From the NCBI RefSeq assembly GCF_000372725.1, contig NW_005200506.1:121129-185128 (forward strand): a stretch of 64,000 bases of DNA, written 5' to 3'. A program made the position numbers and the translations under genes. Origin of the DNA: Emiliania huxleyi CCMP1516 (taxonomy: Eukaryota > Haptophyta > Isochrysidales > Noelaerhabdaceae). The notes beneath the pieces were generated by a model. That model had not been told where the DNA came from. It saw only the letters and a list, made by a program, of their open reading frames with translations, and made no database searches. This document shows, in pieces, positions 20,947 through 30,297 of this stretch. Numbering within the stretch: position 1 is the first letter of the stretch; each line of letters begins with the position of its first letter.

Positions 20947-22680
20947 CTTAGGGTACCCCTAGGGTTCTGAGGGCCGGATTTTTTTAAGACCTTTTAAGAA
21001 ATGAGGAGGTTTGGGGGCTCAAATTGTCATTTAAGAGATTGCAGGCACGGGGGGTCTCTCTTTTAAGACCGTTTAAGAAAATCGGCCTCACCGGCACGCG
21101 TCGCTGCGCGGAGCTGAGCCCTGGTGTCGAGGTGTCGAGGCCCGGTGTCGAGGGTGTCGAGCTGCTGTCGAGGGATAGAGGTGTCGAGGCCTGTCGAGGC
21201 CTGTCGAGGCCTGTCGAGGCCTGTCGAGGCTGAAACCATGCTTGTCCGTGTCGAGGGGTGTCGAGGGGTGTCGAGGGGTGTCGAGGGGTGTCGAGGGTGT
21301 CGAGGGTGTCGAGGGTGTCGAGCGGGTGTCGAGCGGGTGTCGAGTGTTGTCAAGAGGCGTCTGAGGTATCGAGGTGTCCAAGGTGGCAGGTGGATGCAGT
21401 TGCAGCCCATCAACATACAACAAAAGTTGGGCAGCAGTTGCAAAGCTGTTTCATCCCTTAGTTGCAGCCTCAGTTGCACCCTGTTGATGTAGCACAACCT
21501 GAGCACAACCAGTATACTCTCTGTGGACATTTGAGGACATCAAGTGCCGGGAGTCATTGCCACTGTGCACCAAGGTGCTGTGCAGGCGCAGCACCGCAGC
21601 AGCGTCGCCGCTGCAGCAGCGTCGCCGCTGCAGCGTCACCGGCGCACAAAGCGCAACTGACCACAGCGCTCATGGCACACGGCTGGTGCCATGAGTCAGT
21701 GGACATTGCCACTGCACAAGGTGCTGTCCAGCAGCTAAGGGCTGCCAATACCCCATCGCAGCAGCGTCGCCGCCGCTGCAGCGTCGCCGTTGTCAGCATC
21801 GCCAGTGCACAAAGCGCAATGGACCACAGGTCTGCACTCATGGCACAAGCTCACTGGTGTGAGGATTCATTGCCACTGTACAAGGTGCTGTGCAGCACCT
21901 GAGGGCTACCTGGGAGTACTGCCATGGTTGCTACATCAACAGGAGTGCAAACTGAGCTGCAACTTGGAGCTAGAACCAGGGCTAGAACTTGAGAGGCTGC
22001 AACTGAGGGATGGAAGTACTGCCAGCCAAGTTTGATTGCTGCTGCAACCCTGATTTCTAACTCTGTGACTCCAATGGGTCTACGTCTCTGCTGTGTTAGG
22101 ATCATCAGAGGTGTCGAGCGGTGTCGAGCGGTGTCGAGCGGTGTCGAGGGGTGTCGAGGGGTGTCGAGGTGTCGAGTTTGGCACCTTGACACGGACGAGC
22201 ATGGTTTCAGCCTAGATGGTGTCGAGGGGTGTCGAGGGGTGTCGAGGGGTGTCGAGTTTGTCGAGTTGGCATGGGTTGTCGAGGTGTCGAGTCGGTGTCG
22301 AGGTTTGGTGTCGAGGTGTCGAGGCCAGGGCTCAGGCGCGGAGGCTGCGTTCCGCGCCGTTTTCTCCAATACTGCCGTTATTAGGCACAAACCCGCCTCT
22401 GAAGACACATCTGTAAGTCTGGTGCACTGGCAGGAGCCATACTCGCATAGGGGACGCGTGCCAGCTGACTGTAGCCAGCTTCCCCCGGCCTCCGGCGTCT
22501 ACTGGGGAGCCTCCCGGACCATCGACCTCGGGAGCTCTCCCGCAGCGTTTAAGCGTTTAAGACCGTTTAAGGAATCGGCGGCCCAGCAGCTCTTAAAACC
22601 GGCCTAGGCCGGTTTTAAGCCGTTTAAGCCGCAGGCGCCCCAGGGCCCACCCTTTTAAGCCTAGGGGTACCCTACCTAAG
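20947..22680. mobile_element. non-autonomous DNA transposon with TIRs and 8-bp TSD
   Basis: The left end reads CTTAGGGTACCCCTAGG. The right end, read inward on the other strand, is CTTAGG followed by TAGGGTACCCCTAGG, a 3-base insertion apart. Both ends are flanked by the direct repeat CCTGACCC (20939-20946 and 22681-22688), an 8-bp target-site duplication as expected of hAT-type and some other superfamilies. Inside are (T/C)TTTAAGACCGTTTAAG motifs near both ends, GTCGAGG minisatellites at 21120-21350 and 22105-22325, and a pair of inverted segments (GGCTGAAACCATGCT at 21229 and its complement at 22198). The centre (21540-21910) has about three degenerate 150-bp repeats. I see no transposase, so it depends on a relative elsewhere. 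Confidence 0.75.
21120..21350 (+). repeat. GTCGAGG minisatellite, left array of the transposon
   Basis: The array has 10-bp units such as GTCGAGGCCT and GTCGAGGGGT. A matching array in the same orientation lies at 22105-22325 inside the same element. Confidence 0.85.
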
Positions 22681-22924
22681 CCTGACCCTGCCAGGGAGGA
22701 GGGCGAGACGAACGTGTCGGGTCGTCCGATGAGTGGGACGACCCGATCCCGAAGAGAGAAAGAGTAATCGAGAGTAAAGAGAAGAAGAAGACGGCGGCGA
22801 ATAAAACGGGAGGGAGGCTTCCAGGTTCCAGCATCCAGAACCCGTTCTCACGTCGTGCTCAAGTGCTCCAAAAAGCCCGTAGCTTTTTTCTTCACAGACC
22901 TTGTTTTTGAGAAGAAACCCCCTA

Positions 22925-22976
22925 TTCACAGCCTTGTTATTGAGAAAAAAATAAGTCCTATGGCGCTGTGCGCTGT
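22925..22976. repeat. dispersed short repeat, copy 1 of 3
   Basis: It starts TTCACAGCCTTGTTATTGAG and continues to ATGGCGCTGTGCGCTG. Closely similar copies are at 45981-46032 and, shorter, at 56680-56710. A degenerate partial copy precedes it at 22901-22920. There is no coding potential. Confidence 0.8.
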
Positions 22977-23054
22977 TCACACCGCTCAAACGCGGCGGGC
23001 TGCGTGGACGAAGTGGACGGAAGTGCCGAAAAGGAGCGGGCGCGTGGCGTTGCT

Positions 23055-24083
23055 ATGGGACTCTGCAGCTCGAGGCAAGTCGTCGAGGAGGAGGACGTGG
23101 CGGCGCGCGCCGCCCCGGTCAACAAGCCCGAGGAGATCCTCAAGGGCACAGTGGAGTCTGCGATCGACAAGTTGGAGGTAATCGCCAAGACCGACCTCGA
23201 CAAGGATGGCGATATTGCTGACGTTCCAATCGTCTCAGAGGCTCCGCAGGAGGCAGCCGCCGCGGAGTACCCGGTGGAGACCGAGCCTGTTGATGCCCCC
23301 CTGGAGGTGGAGTCGGGACCGCGTCAGGACTACATCGTGCCCAAGTCTGAGCGCTCCTCCAGCGGGTCTGTCAAGGACATGGCCTCGAGGTTCGAGGCCA
23401 AGGCCAAGGAGGAGTACTCGTCGCGGCGCCTCTCGGGCGCGTCGTCTGCTGCGGACGAAGAGAAGGGCGCTACTGAGGTCCGGACCGAGGCGCCGCCGCC
23501 CTCGCCGGTGCAGGATGTGCTCGGCTCGACCGTGCTCGGCGCGACCCTCGGCTACCTCGGGGGGCTTCTCTCCCCGCGCGAGGAGGCGCCGGCGGCGGAG
23601 GAGGAGCCGGCTGCCGAGATCCCCGATGGTGCCGTGGAAGGTGCGATCAACAAGCTGGAGGAGACCACCAAGATCGACCTCGACGGCGACGGCCAGGTTG
23701 GAGCTGCCGACATTGCGGAAACGGTGCCGGCCACCCCGCAGAAGGTCGACTACGACTCTGAGGCATCGCACGAGACGTCGCCGGCCTCCACGACCACCGG
23801 CTCGGCTGCGCTTGTGCCCGCTGCGGACGGCCTTGTTGGCTCGGAGCCGGAGGCGCAGCCGACCTTCTACGAGAAGGTCACGGCCTATCTTTCGCCGCGC
23901 AAGGAGGCGACTTACGACGGTGCTACCGCCGAGGCGGAGGCGCCCGCGACGCCAGCCGCGCCCGCGGCCGAGGACGAGCGCCACTCTTTCTCTGGGCTGC
24001 TGTGCAAGTCGGTCTCCACTCTCCGCTGCACTCCAGGCCGCGCCTCCACCGCTTCCGTCGAGGCCGACAGCGACGCCCAGTAG
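23055..24083 (+). CDS. acidic protein with N-terminal acylation signal and two Ca-loop repeats
   Basis: A single exon codes for 342 residues. The start chosen gives MGLCSSRQ, a strong N-myristoylation context (Gly2, Ser6) with Cys4 as a likely palmitoylation site, predicting membrane anchoring. Two internal repeats align: ESAIDKLEVIAKTDLDKDGD and EGAINKLEETTKIDLDGDGQ, each a short helix followed by an EF-hand-like Ca loop. Ser/Arg patches (SERSSSGS, SRRLSGASS) resemble kinase sites, and LSPRKEA recurs as LSPREEA. It is acidic and mostly disordered. I know no family for it; a Ca-responsive membrane scaffold is inference. An in-frame Met at 22968 lies in the dispersed repeat and is less likely. 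Confidence 0.7.
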   Translation: MGLCSSRQVVEEEDVAARAAPVNKPEEILKGTVESAIDKLEVIAKTDLDKDGDIADVPIVSEAPQEAAAAEYPVETEPVDAPLEVESGPRQDYIVPKSERSSSGSVKDMASRFEAKAKEEYSSRRLSGASSAADEEKGATEVRTEAPPPSPVQDVLGSTVLGATLGYLGGLLSPREEAPAAEEEPAAEIPDGAVEGAINKLEETTKIDLDGDGQVGAADIAETVPATPQKVDYDSEASHETSPASTTTGSAALVPAADGLVGSEPEAQPTFYEKVTAYLSPRKEATYDGATAEAEAPATPAAPAAEDERHSFSGLLCKSVSTLRCTPGRASTASVEADSDAQ

Positions 24084-24604
24084 GACGTCACTCAGCCCGC
24101 CGCCGCCACGCACCTCGAGTGAGCGCCGCTGCTCCCACTACAGGCCGGCCTAGGCGTTTCTGAGGATCTTGTGCGTTTGCCGCGGGAGGTACACTCTGGG
24201 AGAGTCGGAGCACAGAGCCAGAGGTTGTGAGCGAGTCTGCTGACTCTGTCTCTGAGGCCGTCGCGCAGTAGCCAGTACGCAGAGACGAGACTCGAGTGTC
24301 GAGAGAGACGTGAGAGACCGAGAGACGTTCGAGCTCGACCCTCCATGCTCCAAGCTCCACAGTAGTCCGTCAGCCGCGTTGCTGCACGCGAAACGATTGA
24401 ATGATGTGTGTGTGTTGTGTATGTGCATGTCTCGGTTTTAATGATCCACCAAGTCCAGGGGCCGCTCGAGGCGCCTCGTAACGAGGGCTCGAGGCCAGCG
24501 GTGGCAACGCGCAGCCGGCCAGCGGGCGCGCACCCCGGGCCGCTTTGGCATCAACCCTCCAAACCCTGGCCCAAGCCTCCATGACAGTACGACGTACTAG
24601 TATG
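24084..24604. other. convergent intergenic region
   Basis: This lies between the 3' ends of the acylated-protein gene (+) and OGG1 (-). It contains a short GT-rich patch at 24404-24426. No gene is visible. Confidence 0.45.
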
Positions 24605-26739
24605 TCAGTCCGCGTCGCTTGGCGCTGCGCCTCCCCCTGCCCTGGCCGCCGCCCGCCGCCCGAGAGCCGGCCTCTTGGCCCTGCTGCGGCCGCCGGCTCT
24701 TCCGGCCGTGAGGGCCTCTCGTGCCGTCGTGCGCCGAGCGCTCTTCGCCTTGGCCATAGCGCCAGCCGCAGAGCCCTCCGCCGCCCTCGCCTCGGCCGGC
24801 ACCTCCGCTCCAGCGGCCAACGCCGCCGCCTCCGCCTCCTCGGCCGCGCCCGCCGCTGCCGGCGGCGGCGCGCCTCCGCTCCCCTTTGCGCGCGCCGCCT
24901 TCTCCGCCTTCTCCGCCTTGGCCCTGGCCTTGGCCTCCTTCTCCTCCGCGCGCGCCACCTCCATCTCCGCCACGAGGCTGGGCGGCAGGAGCGGCCGGAA
25001 CTGCTGCAGCTCGGCGGCGAACAGGAGCTGGTGCGCCTGGGGGGTGTGAACAGGGGGGTGTGAACAGGAGCTGGTGCGCCTGGGGTGTGTGAACAGGACT
25101 GGGGTGTGTGAACAGGAGCTGGTGCGCCTGGGGTGTGTGGGCGAGGGGAAGGTGAGGGGGGGAGGGGAGGAGGAGGCGGCGAGTGGGGGCAGGACGCGGA
25201 GGCGGCAGGGGGGAAGTGGGACTCTAGATGGCTACGCGTCGGTGCGTGGGCGGAGCGAGGCGGAGGGGGGAGGGGGGAGTCGCGGCCCGTTGCACCCAGC
25301 CGGCATGGTCCCCGAAGCGGCGCCGGAAAAGATCTCCGACGCGCTCGTACACCGCGGGCGTGAGGGAGCGGCACGCGGAGAGGCTCGTGTCGTAGTCGCG
25401 GCAGGCGATGCGCCACACGTGCGTGTCGACCTACGTCTCGCGCAAGCTCGGCCTCACCTCGGGGCCCTCTCGGCAGCCGACGCGCCTCACCGCGGCGGGC
25501 TGCTACCTACGCGAGAGGCGGCTCCTGGAAGGGTGAGAGGCAAGCGCCTGCAGGCGGTGCCGCCGATGCGCCGCTGTGCGAGCGGACCGGTATCGCGTCC
25601 ACCTGCGCGCGCGCGAGGGGCGGCTCGTCGGCCGCTTAGGGCAGGCTCGTGGGGAGCCCGTCGGGGCTCAAAGGCCGCTTCCCGTGCACGAGGCGGTCGG
25701 AGGCGGTGGGAGGCGTGTGGGAGGTGTACGGGTCCGTGCCGTTTGCGCAGAGGCGAGCGCACAGAGGCGAGACAGTGCAGAGGGGTGGCGGTGCAGCCTC
25801 GGAGGAGTCTCGGAGGCGTCTCGGAGGAGTCTCGGAGGCGTCTCGGAGGCGTCTCGGAGGCGTCTCGGTCTCTCCAGTCGCCTGGTCGAGCGAGAAGAGA
25901 GCGACGCAGTCGGCAACCTTCGGCCCGACGCCGTCGAGGGCGAGGAGTGCGGAGATCACCTCCGGCCGCGGCCGGCTGCGGAGCGAGAGCAGGTACGCCG
26001 CGCCGCTCTCGAACCCCTCTCGCTCCGCAGCCGCCACCAGCTTGACGGCCGCGTTCCGCACAAACTTTGCGCGGTAGCCGAGGCCGAGCTCTCTCAGCTC
26101 GGACTCGGGTGCCGCCGCGAGCACCTCGACGGGCGGGAAGGCGTGCCAGTGGGCGGAGATGTCCATCCGCGGCATCAGCTTGTTGCGCGCGGGTGCGCCG
26201 GTGGCGAGCTCTGCCGGCTCTGCCGCCTCTGCCTCTGCCTCCGCCTCCGCCTCCGCCATCGCCTCGCTGTCGAGCGCCGCCTTGGCGCAGAGCCGCTCGC
26301 CGTACCGCTCGCGCATCCGGTCGAGGATGAGCGTGATGCGAGGCACGTTGTTGTTGCTCGAGCAGATGAAGGAGAAGAGGCACTCGCACGGCTCCTGCCG
26401 CAGGATCCGCAGCCCGGGCAGCGAGCGGGAGATCGCCTCCATCCGCCGGCAGCCGGCGCTGGCCCACTGCGCGTAGAGCGAGGAGAGGGGCGTTCGAAGC
26501 TGGAAGTAGTCGATCAGCTCCTCCTCGAGCCCCTCGGGCCGCCCGTGCATCGCCGCAAACTCGGTGCCGCTCGTGGTCTGCCGGATCGAGACGACGCGCC
26601 GGCCGAGAACCCCGACATACTCGTCGACGCGGTGCTCGTGCGGCCGCCAGCCAAAGCACTGGCCGTTGAGTAGCGTGTGCGCCGGCCGCAGCTCGGCGGG
26701 AGGCGAGAGCGCTAGGAGGCGAGCGCGGGCTACAGGCAT
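24605..26739 (-). CDS. OGG1: 8-oxoguanine DNA glycosylase OGG1
   Basis: This is a base-excision-repair enzyme that removes 8-oxoguanine and nicks the strand. Exon 1 (26739-25882) carries the N-terminal domain (HTLLNGQCFGWRPHE), ECLFSFICSSNNNVPRIT (identical to animal OGG1 over most of its length), GLGYRAKFV and the helix-hairpin-helix LDGVGPKVADCVALFSLDQ with the catalytic Lys. A GC-AG intron leads to a 15-base exon (25602-25588, VDAIP), then VDTHVWRIACRDY with the catalytic Asp (25430-25296), then AHQLLFAAELQQF (25036-24605). Joined, it follows animal OGG1 ([29 protein letters not shown]) without gaps. A 120-residue Lys/Ala/Glu-rich tail is extra; length about 479 against 345 in humans. Confidence 0.93.
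25037..25135 (-). repeat. repeated splice-acceptor/exon-start copies in OGG1 intron 3
   Basis: The plus-strand segment AACAGGAGCTGGTGCGCCTG, which spans the acceptor and first codons of the last OGG1 exon, recurs in the intron near 25065 and 25110. Related GTGTGAACAGG pieces lie between. Several equivalent acceptors therefore exist. Confidence 0.7.
25798..25870. repeat. intronic minisatellite, 11-bp period (OGG1 intron 1)
   Basis: About seven copies of CTCGGAGGCGT and variants lie just after the GC donor of OGG1 intron 1. Confidence 0.85.
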
Positions 26740-26810
26740 TGCGAGCGATAGCACTCGCAAAAAAAGACAATATCTTATTCCCGCCCTGGATGTGAGGCTA
26801 ATGACTGCAG

Positions 26811-26946
26811 AGAGAGAGAGAGAGAGAGAGAGTAGTATGACTACAACCCACCACAGACACCCTCCCCCACTCCTCACGTGTGTTCACACCCTCACCCTCT
26901 CCTCTCTCCTCTCTCTCTCTCTCTCTCTCCTCTCTCTCCTCTTGTC
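26811..26946. repeat. (AG)n and (CT)n microsatellites 5' of OGG1
   Basis: GA repeats at 26811-26832 and CT-rich repeats at 26889-26946 lie between the OGG1 start and the next gene's 3' end. A partial 44-bp-family repeat lies at 26784-26805. Confidence 0.85.
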
Positions 26947-26971
26947 TGTGCTGTCTGCCTGACTCAGGCAC

Positions 26972-28093
26972 TCAATCTGCCGATGCGTGATTGTGTGTGG
27001 GCTGCTCCGAGGGGGCCCTCTGTGCGATCCGACGGGTAGGGGGGCTGTGCCCGGGCGGTGTCCGGTGTGGAGTCCCCTTCTGATCCCGCCTGGGATGTTG
27101 GGTGTGAGGTTGTGGCGGCTTCGATCCCAAGGGGGAGTCCTTGATTCTCTCGGGGCTCGCATTTTGCAGCTCGGTGAGAAGGGCTTGGCTTTTGGCGGCC
27201 TGGGCCTCCTTCTCCGTGAGCTGATCATGCGTGGCGCCCTTCCACATCGTCTCCACCACCAGCTTCAGGCGGGGTTCGTGCATCACGGCATACAGCCGCA
27301 GGACGAGATGAGGCGCGAAGCTGTGCGCGACGGCTTGGGACTGCGCGAGCGCCGCGGCCGGAGGAGCTGTGTCGCCATTGGCCCCGCCGCCGACCGCCCG
27401 CAAGCCACCCGTCGCCGCCGTAGCCCTCGCAGCTTTCCCCTCCGGCGCCTTTTTTGGGAACCTGAGGCCGGCGTGCGCTTTGTTCTCGTCCCCCATCGAC
27501 ATCCCGACGCACTCGTCCAGCCACTCCCATGTCGCCTCCTTGAGAGTGCGACGCGCGAGTTCCTTCCACTCTCCGAACGCCTTCTCGTTGACGTCGGCGA
27601 GCGCCGCCCAGTCTTGCTCCCCGCTAGCGCGCTCCCAAGCCTGCCGATCCGCTTCCGAGATGGCAAATTTCCCGGTGAAGGCAATCGAGGACATGAGAAA
27701 GCGCATGACACGGCCCGTCAAGATCTGCTGATTGCCATCGAGTCGAAAGTCGAGGAACTTGAGCGATTCCTCCGTCTGCAGCGCCTCCACTAGCTTCGAC
27801 GCGGCTTCTGAGTGTGCAGAGATCCGCGTTTGGACCGAAGCACTGATCGATCTGAAGGCGCTTTGAAGGTTCTTTACACGGTACTTGCCGTCAACGACGA
27901 GGATCGCGAGCAGGCGACGCTGCACTTCCTCCTGAGTTAGCGACTCCCACGTCGACCCCGCCTTTGGTGTCTGCAGCTCGGGCACGCCGCGCTTGAGAAT
28001 GCCGAGCGCGACGTTCTCCGGTTCTGAAAAGGAGAGGCTCGCGGCGTTTGTCTCAGCTGCCTCCGCCTCCTCTGCAGCCGCCATCTGCGACAT
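26972..28093 (-). CDS. hypothetical helical protein
   Basis: A single open frame of 373 residues from MSQMAAAEEAEAAE; an upstream Met at 28165 is possible. I do not recognise it. It is predicted mostly helical: the segment LTQEEVQRRLLAILVVDGKY through SKLVEALQTEESLKFLDFRL looks like a folded helical domain, and KEATWEWLDECVGMSMGDE is another. The C-terminal 60 residues are Pro/His/Gln-rich and probably disordered or beyond the true end. Amino-acid composition is much less Arg/Pro-biased than chance frames here, which supports coding. A role as the first ORF of a mobile element cannot be excluded. Confidence 0.5.
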   Translation of the reverse strand: MSQMAAAEEAEAAETNAASLSFSEPENVALGILKRGVPELQTPKAGSTWESLTQEEVQRRLLAILVVDGKYRVKNLQSAFRSISASVQTRISAHSEAASKLVEALQTEESLKFLDFRLDGNQQILTGRVMRFLMSSIAFTGKFAISEADRQAWERASGEQDWAALADVNEKAFGEWKELARRTLKEATWEWLDECVGMSMGDENKAHAGLRFPKKAPEGKAARATAATGGLRAVGGGANGDTAPPAAALAQSQAVAHSFAPHLVLRLYAVMHEPRLKLVVETMWKGATHDQLTEKEAQAAKSQALLTELQNASPERIKDSPLGSKPPQPHTQHPRRDQKGTPHRTPPGHSPPTRRIAQRAPSEQPTHNHASAD

Positions 28094-28165
28094 GGTGTCG
28101 CTGCACTGCCGTCCTCCCAGCCGCGCAGCTCTCCTCCACGGCACGCGTGGGGGTGCGCAGGGCAA

Positions 28166-28460
28166 CGGAGAGCTCGTAACGTCGACCGACCGAAATCCCA
28201 GTTCGTCATCGCAAGTAATGACAACGCACTGTTCCCCTGCAGCTTCTCACAATGGGATGCAAAAAACAAACACGCGCCTACTTTTGCCGGTCGCACATGG
28301 GCCGCACAGAACGCCCGCGCAACCCTGGGCCCGACTCTCTCCGCGACGATATCACACAGTCGAGCCCTCCCCGCACAGTCTCAGAGGGGCTCACGTGCCG
28401 CCCTCTCCCCGGCCGCAGCTTGGCAATGGCGGCCGGCGTCGCGACGGCGGAGTGACCGCC
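28166..28460. other. intergenic region
   Basis: This lies between two minus-strand genes and should hold the promoter of the hypothetical helical protein. Nothing specific is recognisable. Confidence 0.4.
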
Positions 28461-29904
28461 TCACGGCTGCGACCGCGACCGCGACCTCTCCACCTGGATG
28501 GTGAGCATGGCCTGCACCGTGCCGAGGCGTTGCACGTACGAGCTGACGATGCGGCGAGAGGCGCGCGCCCGGGAGAGCACGCCGGCGGGCACGACGTCCG
28601 TCGTCGCAATGGCCTCGATGAGGGGGTCGAGCCAGGAGAGGAAGTTGGCGAGGTTGAGGTGTGCCTGCACGACGGCGCACATCACGGGTGTGTGCTAGTG
28701 GTGGGTGAGTCGGGGTGCCGGGCGAGCGGAGTGGCGCGAGGGGGCACCGCACCGCCGCGACGGCAGCGAAAAACGGCATGTCCGGCAGCCGCGCCGTCGG
28801 GTTGGCGTTGATCTCGAGCAGGAAGAACGGGCCGACACCCGGGATCAGCCCGGGGAAGGTCGGCATCGGGTAGATGAGCCGGTCGGCGAGCAGAGCAGCG
28901 AGGTTGTAGAGCGCAATCACTGCGGGCTGCGCGAGCTGCGGCCCGAGCGCGAGCGCAGGGTACGGAACCTCGACACTCGCGTACCCCTTGACAATGCCGC
29001 CCACCGCGATGGCCGTGGGCTCGAAGTCGCCGCTGAGGCGGTGCAAGACGGGTAGGCCTCGCATCGTCTCCATCGACGCCGTGTCGAGGTATTGCGGATA
29101 GGCCGGGATCGGCGGCTGGAACGGCGTGCCGATCCAGTTCTTCGGCGGGGCGACGACGATGGCGGCCTGTGCCACCTCATCGAGGAAGTAGCGCCCGGCG
29201 TACATGATCTTCACCTCGACCGCCTCGAGGACCATCTCGCCCAGCGACGTCGTGCGGGCGTAGGCGTGGTAGAGGAGGCGCCAAACGGCCTTGCCCAGCT
29301 CCGAGTCCTCGCCGTGGTTGTCGAGGAAGCGGCGGAGGGCTGCCGACACGGCGGCGGCGGAAGCCACCAGTGCGCAGAGGACCTCGTAGAAGGGTCGGGA
29401 AATCGGGTCGATGGCCGTCGCGATGTTCTGCGCGTGCTCAAAGTGCATAAACATGTCGCCGCACGCCTCCTGCAGCGCCTCTAGGTCCTTTGCGTGTGCA
29501 CCGAGCTCGACGAGCACGGCGCCGCGCTCGGCGGTGTTGTAGAAGGTGGCCCACACCAGCGGCATGTACTCCTCGAGCGAGCTGCCCTTGATGCCGACGC
29601 CGTGAAAGCAGGCGTAGGTGCGGTAGTTCTCCTTTGCTGCAAGGCGAGGGAGGGGCTGGTGAGAGGCGCCCGGGATCGCGAGGGTGATCGGCCGAGCGGG
29701 CGCACTGTGTGGAAGCGGGGCATCGCCGACGCCACGCGGCTCGTCGTACCAGCCGAAACCTCCGACTTGGCTCGACAGCCGAAACGGCCCCAGCGGGTCG
29801 CACTTGCCTTCTTCCGCCGCAAAGTGCGCTACCGACTCGGTGACGCGCGCCAGCAGGCTGTGGAGGCTGTCCGTCGCGCTTCTGGTTTGAACCTGCGGAG
29901 GCAT
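28461..29904 (-). CDS. conserved-looking enzyme-like protein of unknown family
   Basis: Two exons code for about 450 residues starting MPPQVQTRSATDSLHSLL. Splicing a GT-AG intron (about 28700-28775) joins DMPFFAAVAA to HTPVMCAVVQAHLNLANFL in frame. Long helical segments alternate with loops: YRTYACFHGVGIKGSSLEEY, GDMFMHFEHAQNIATAIDP, ELGKAVWRLLYHAYARTT, EVKIMYAGRYFLDEVAQ, and a hydrophobic core around ALYNLAALLADRLIYPMP. Composition and a smooth hydrophobic pattern make it surely coding. I considered lipoxygenase and terpene cyclase but found no metal-binding motif. No function is proposed. It is divergent from the AP2-array gene. Confidence 0.7.
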
Positions 29905-30076
29905 CAAGAGGAACGTGCTGGACAATGCCAACGCGCTGCGGCGCGCTGGGCAAGCAGCTGCACGCGCGGGGTGCGCGTGGAGGTGCGCACCATGGCACTG
30001 ATGAGGCTCCAGACAGTTGCCCAGTGCGCGTGGGCGGGAAGAATGCGCGCGAAAAGACTCGCCGGGCTGGCCCCGC

Positions 30077-30207
30077 CGTCCGACCGGACGGTCCGACTCG
30101 GACGGCGAAGGCGTCCGGTCCGGACGCGAATGGCAGGACCAGAAACGCATGGCGGGCGCTGTCGGTCGGACGAAAACGCGTCCGACCGGCGAAAAACCGT
30201 CCGACGT
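30077..30207. promoter_or_regulatory. cluster of TCCGAC palindromes in a divergent promoter
   Basis: Between the start codons at 29904 (-) and 30298 (+) the core CGTCCGAC recurs in both orientations at 30077, 30090, 30097, 30163, 30179 and 30198. Two perfect inverted repeats stand out: GCGTCCGG-T-CCGGACGC (30111-30127) and CGGTCGGACG (30163-30172) with CGTCCGACCG (30179-30188) around a 6-base loop. The core is one base from the plant AP2/DREB element (A/G)CCGAC. Regulation of the adjacent AP2-array gene is inference. Confidence 0.5.
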
Positions 30208-30297
30208 CAGGGTGTGGAACCGAATGGCAGTACCGCCCCTAATCTTTGCAAGCGAGCCGCAGCAGGGCGGCCAAAATCTGCCTGGCACCTGCATGCC

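Noticed and set aside
28461-29904. Lipoxygenase or terpene cyclase assignment
   Set aside because: Helical pattern is similar in feel, but the iron-binding His set of lipoxygenases and the DDxxD motif of cyclases are both absent.
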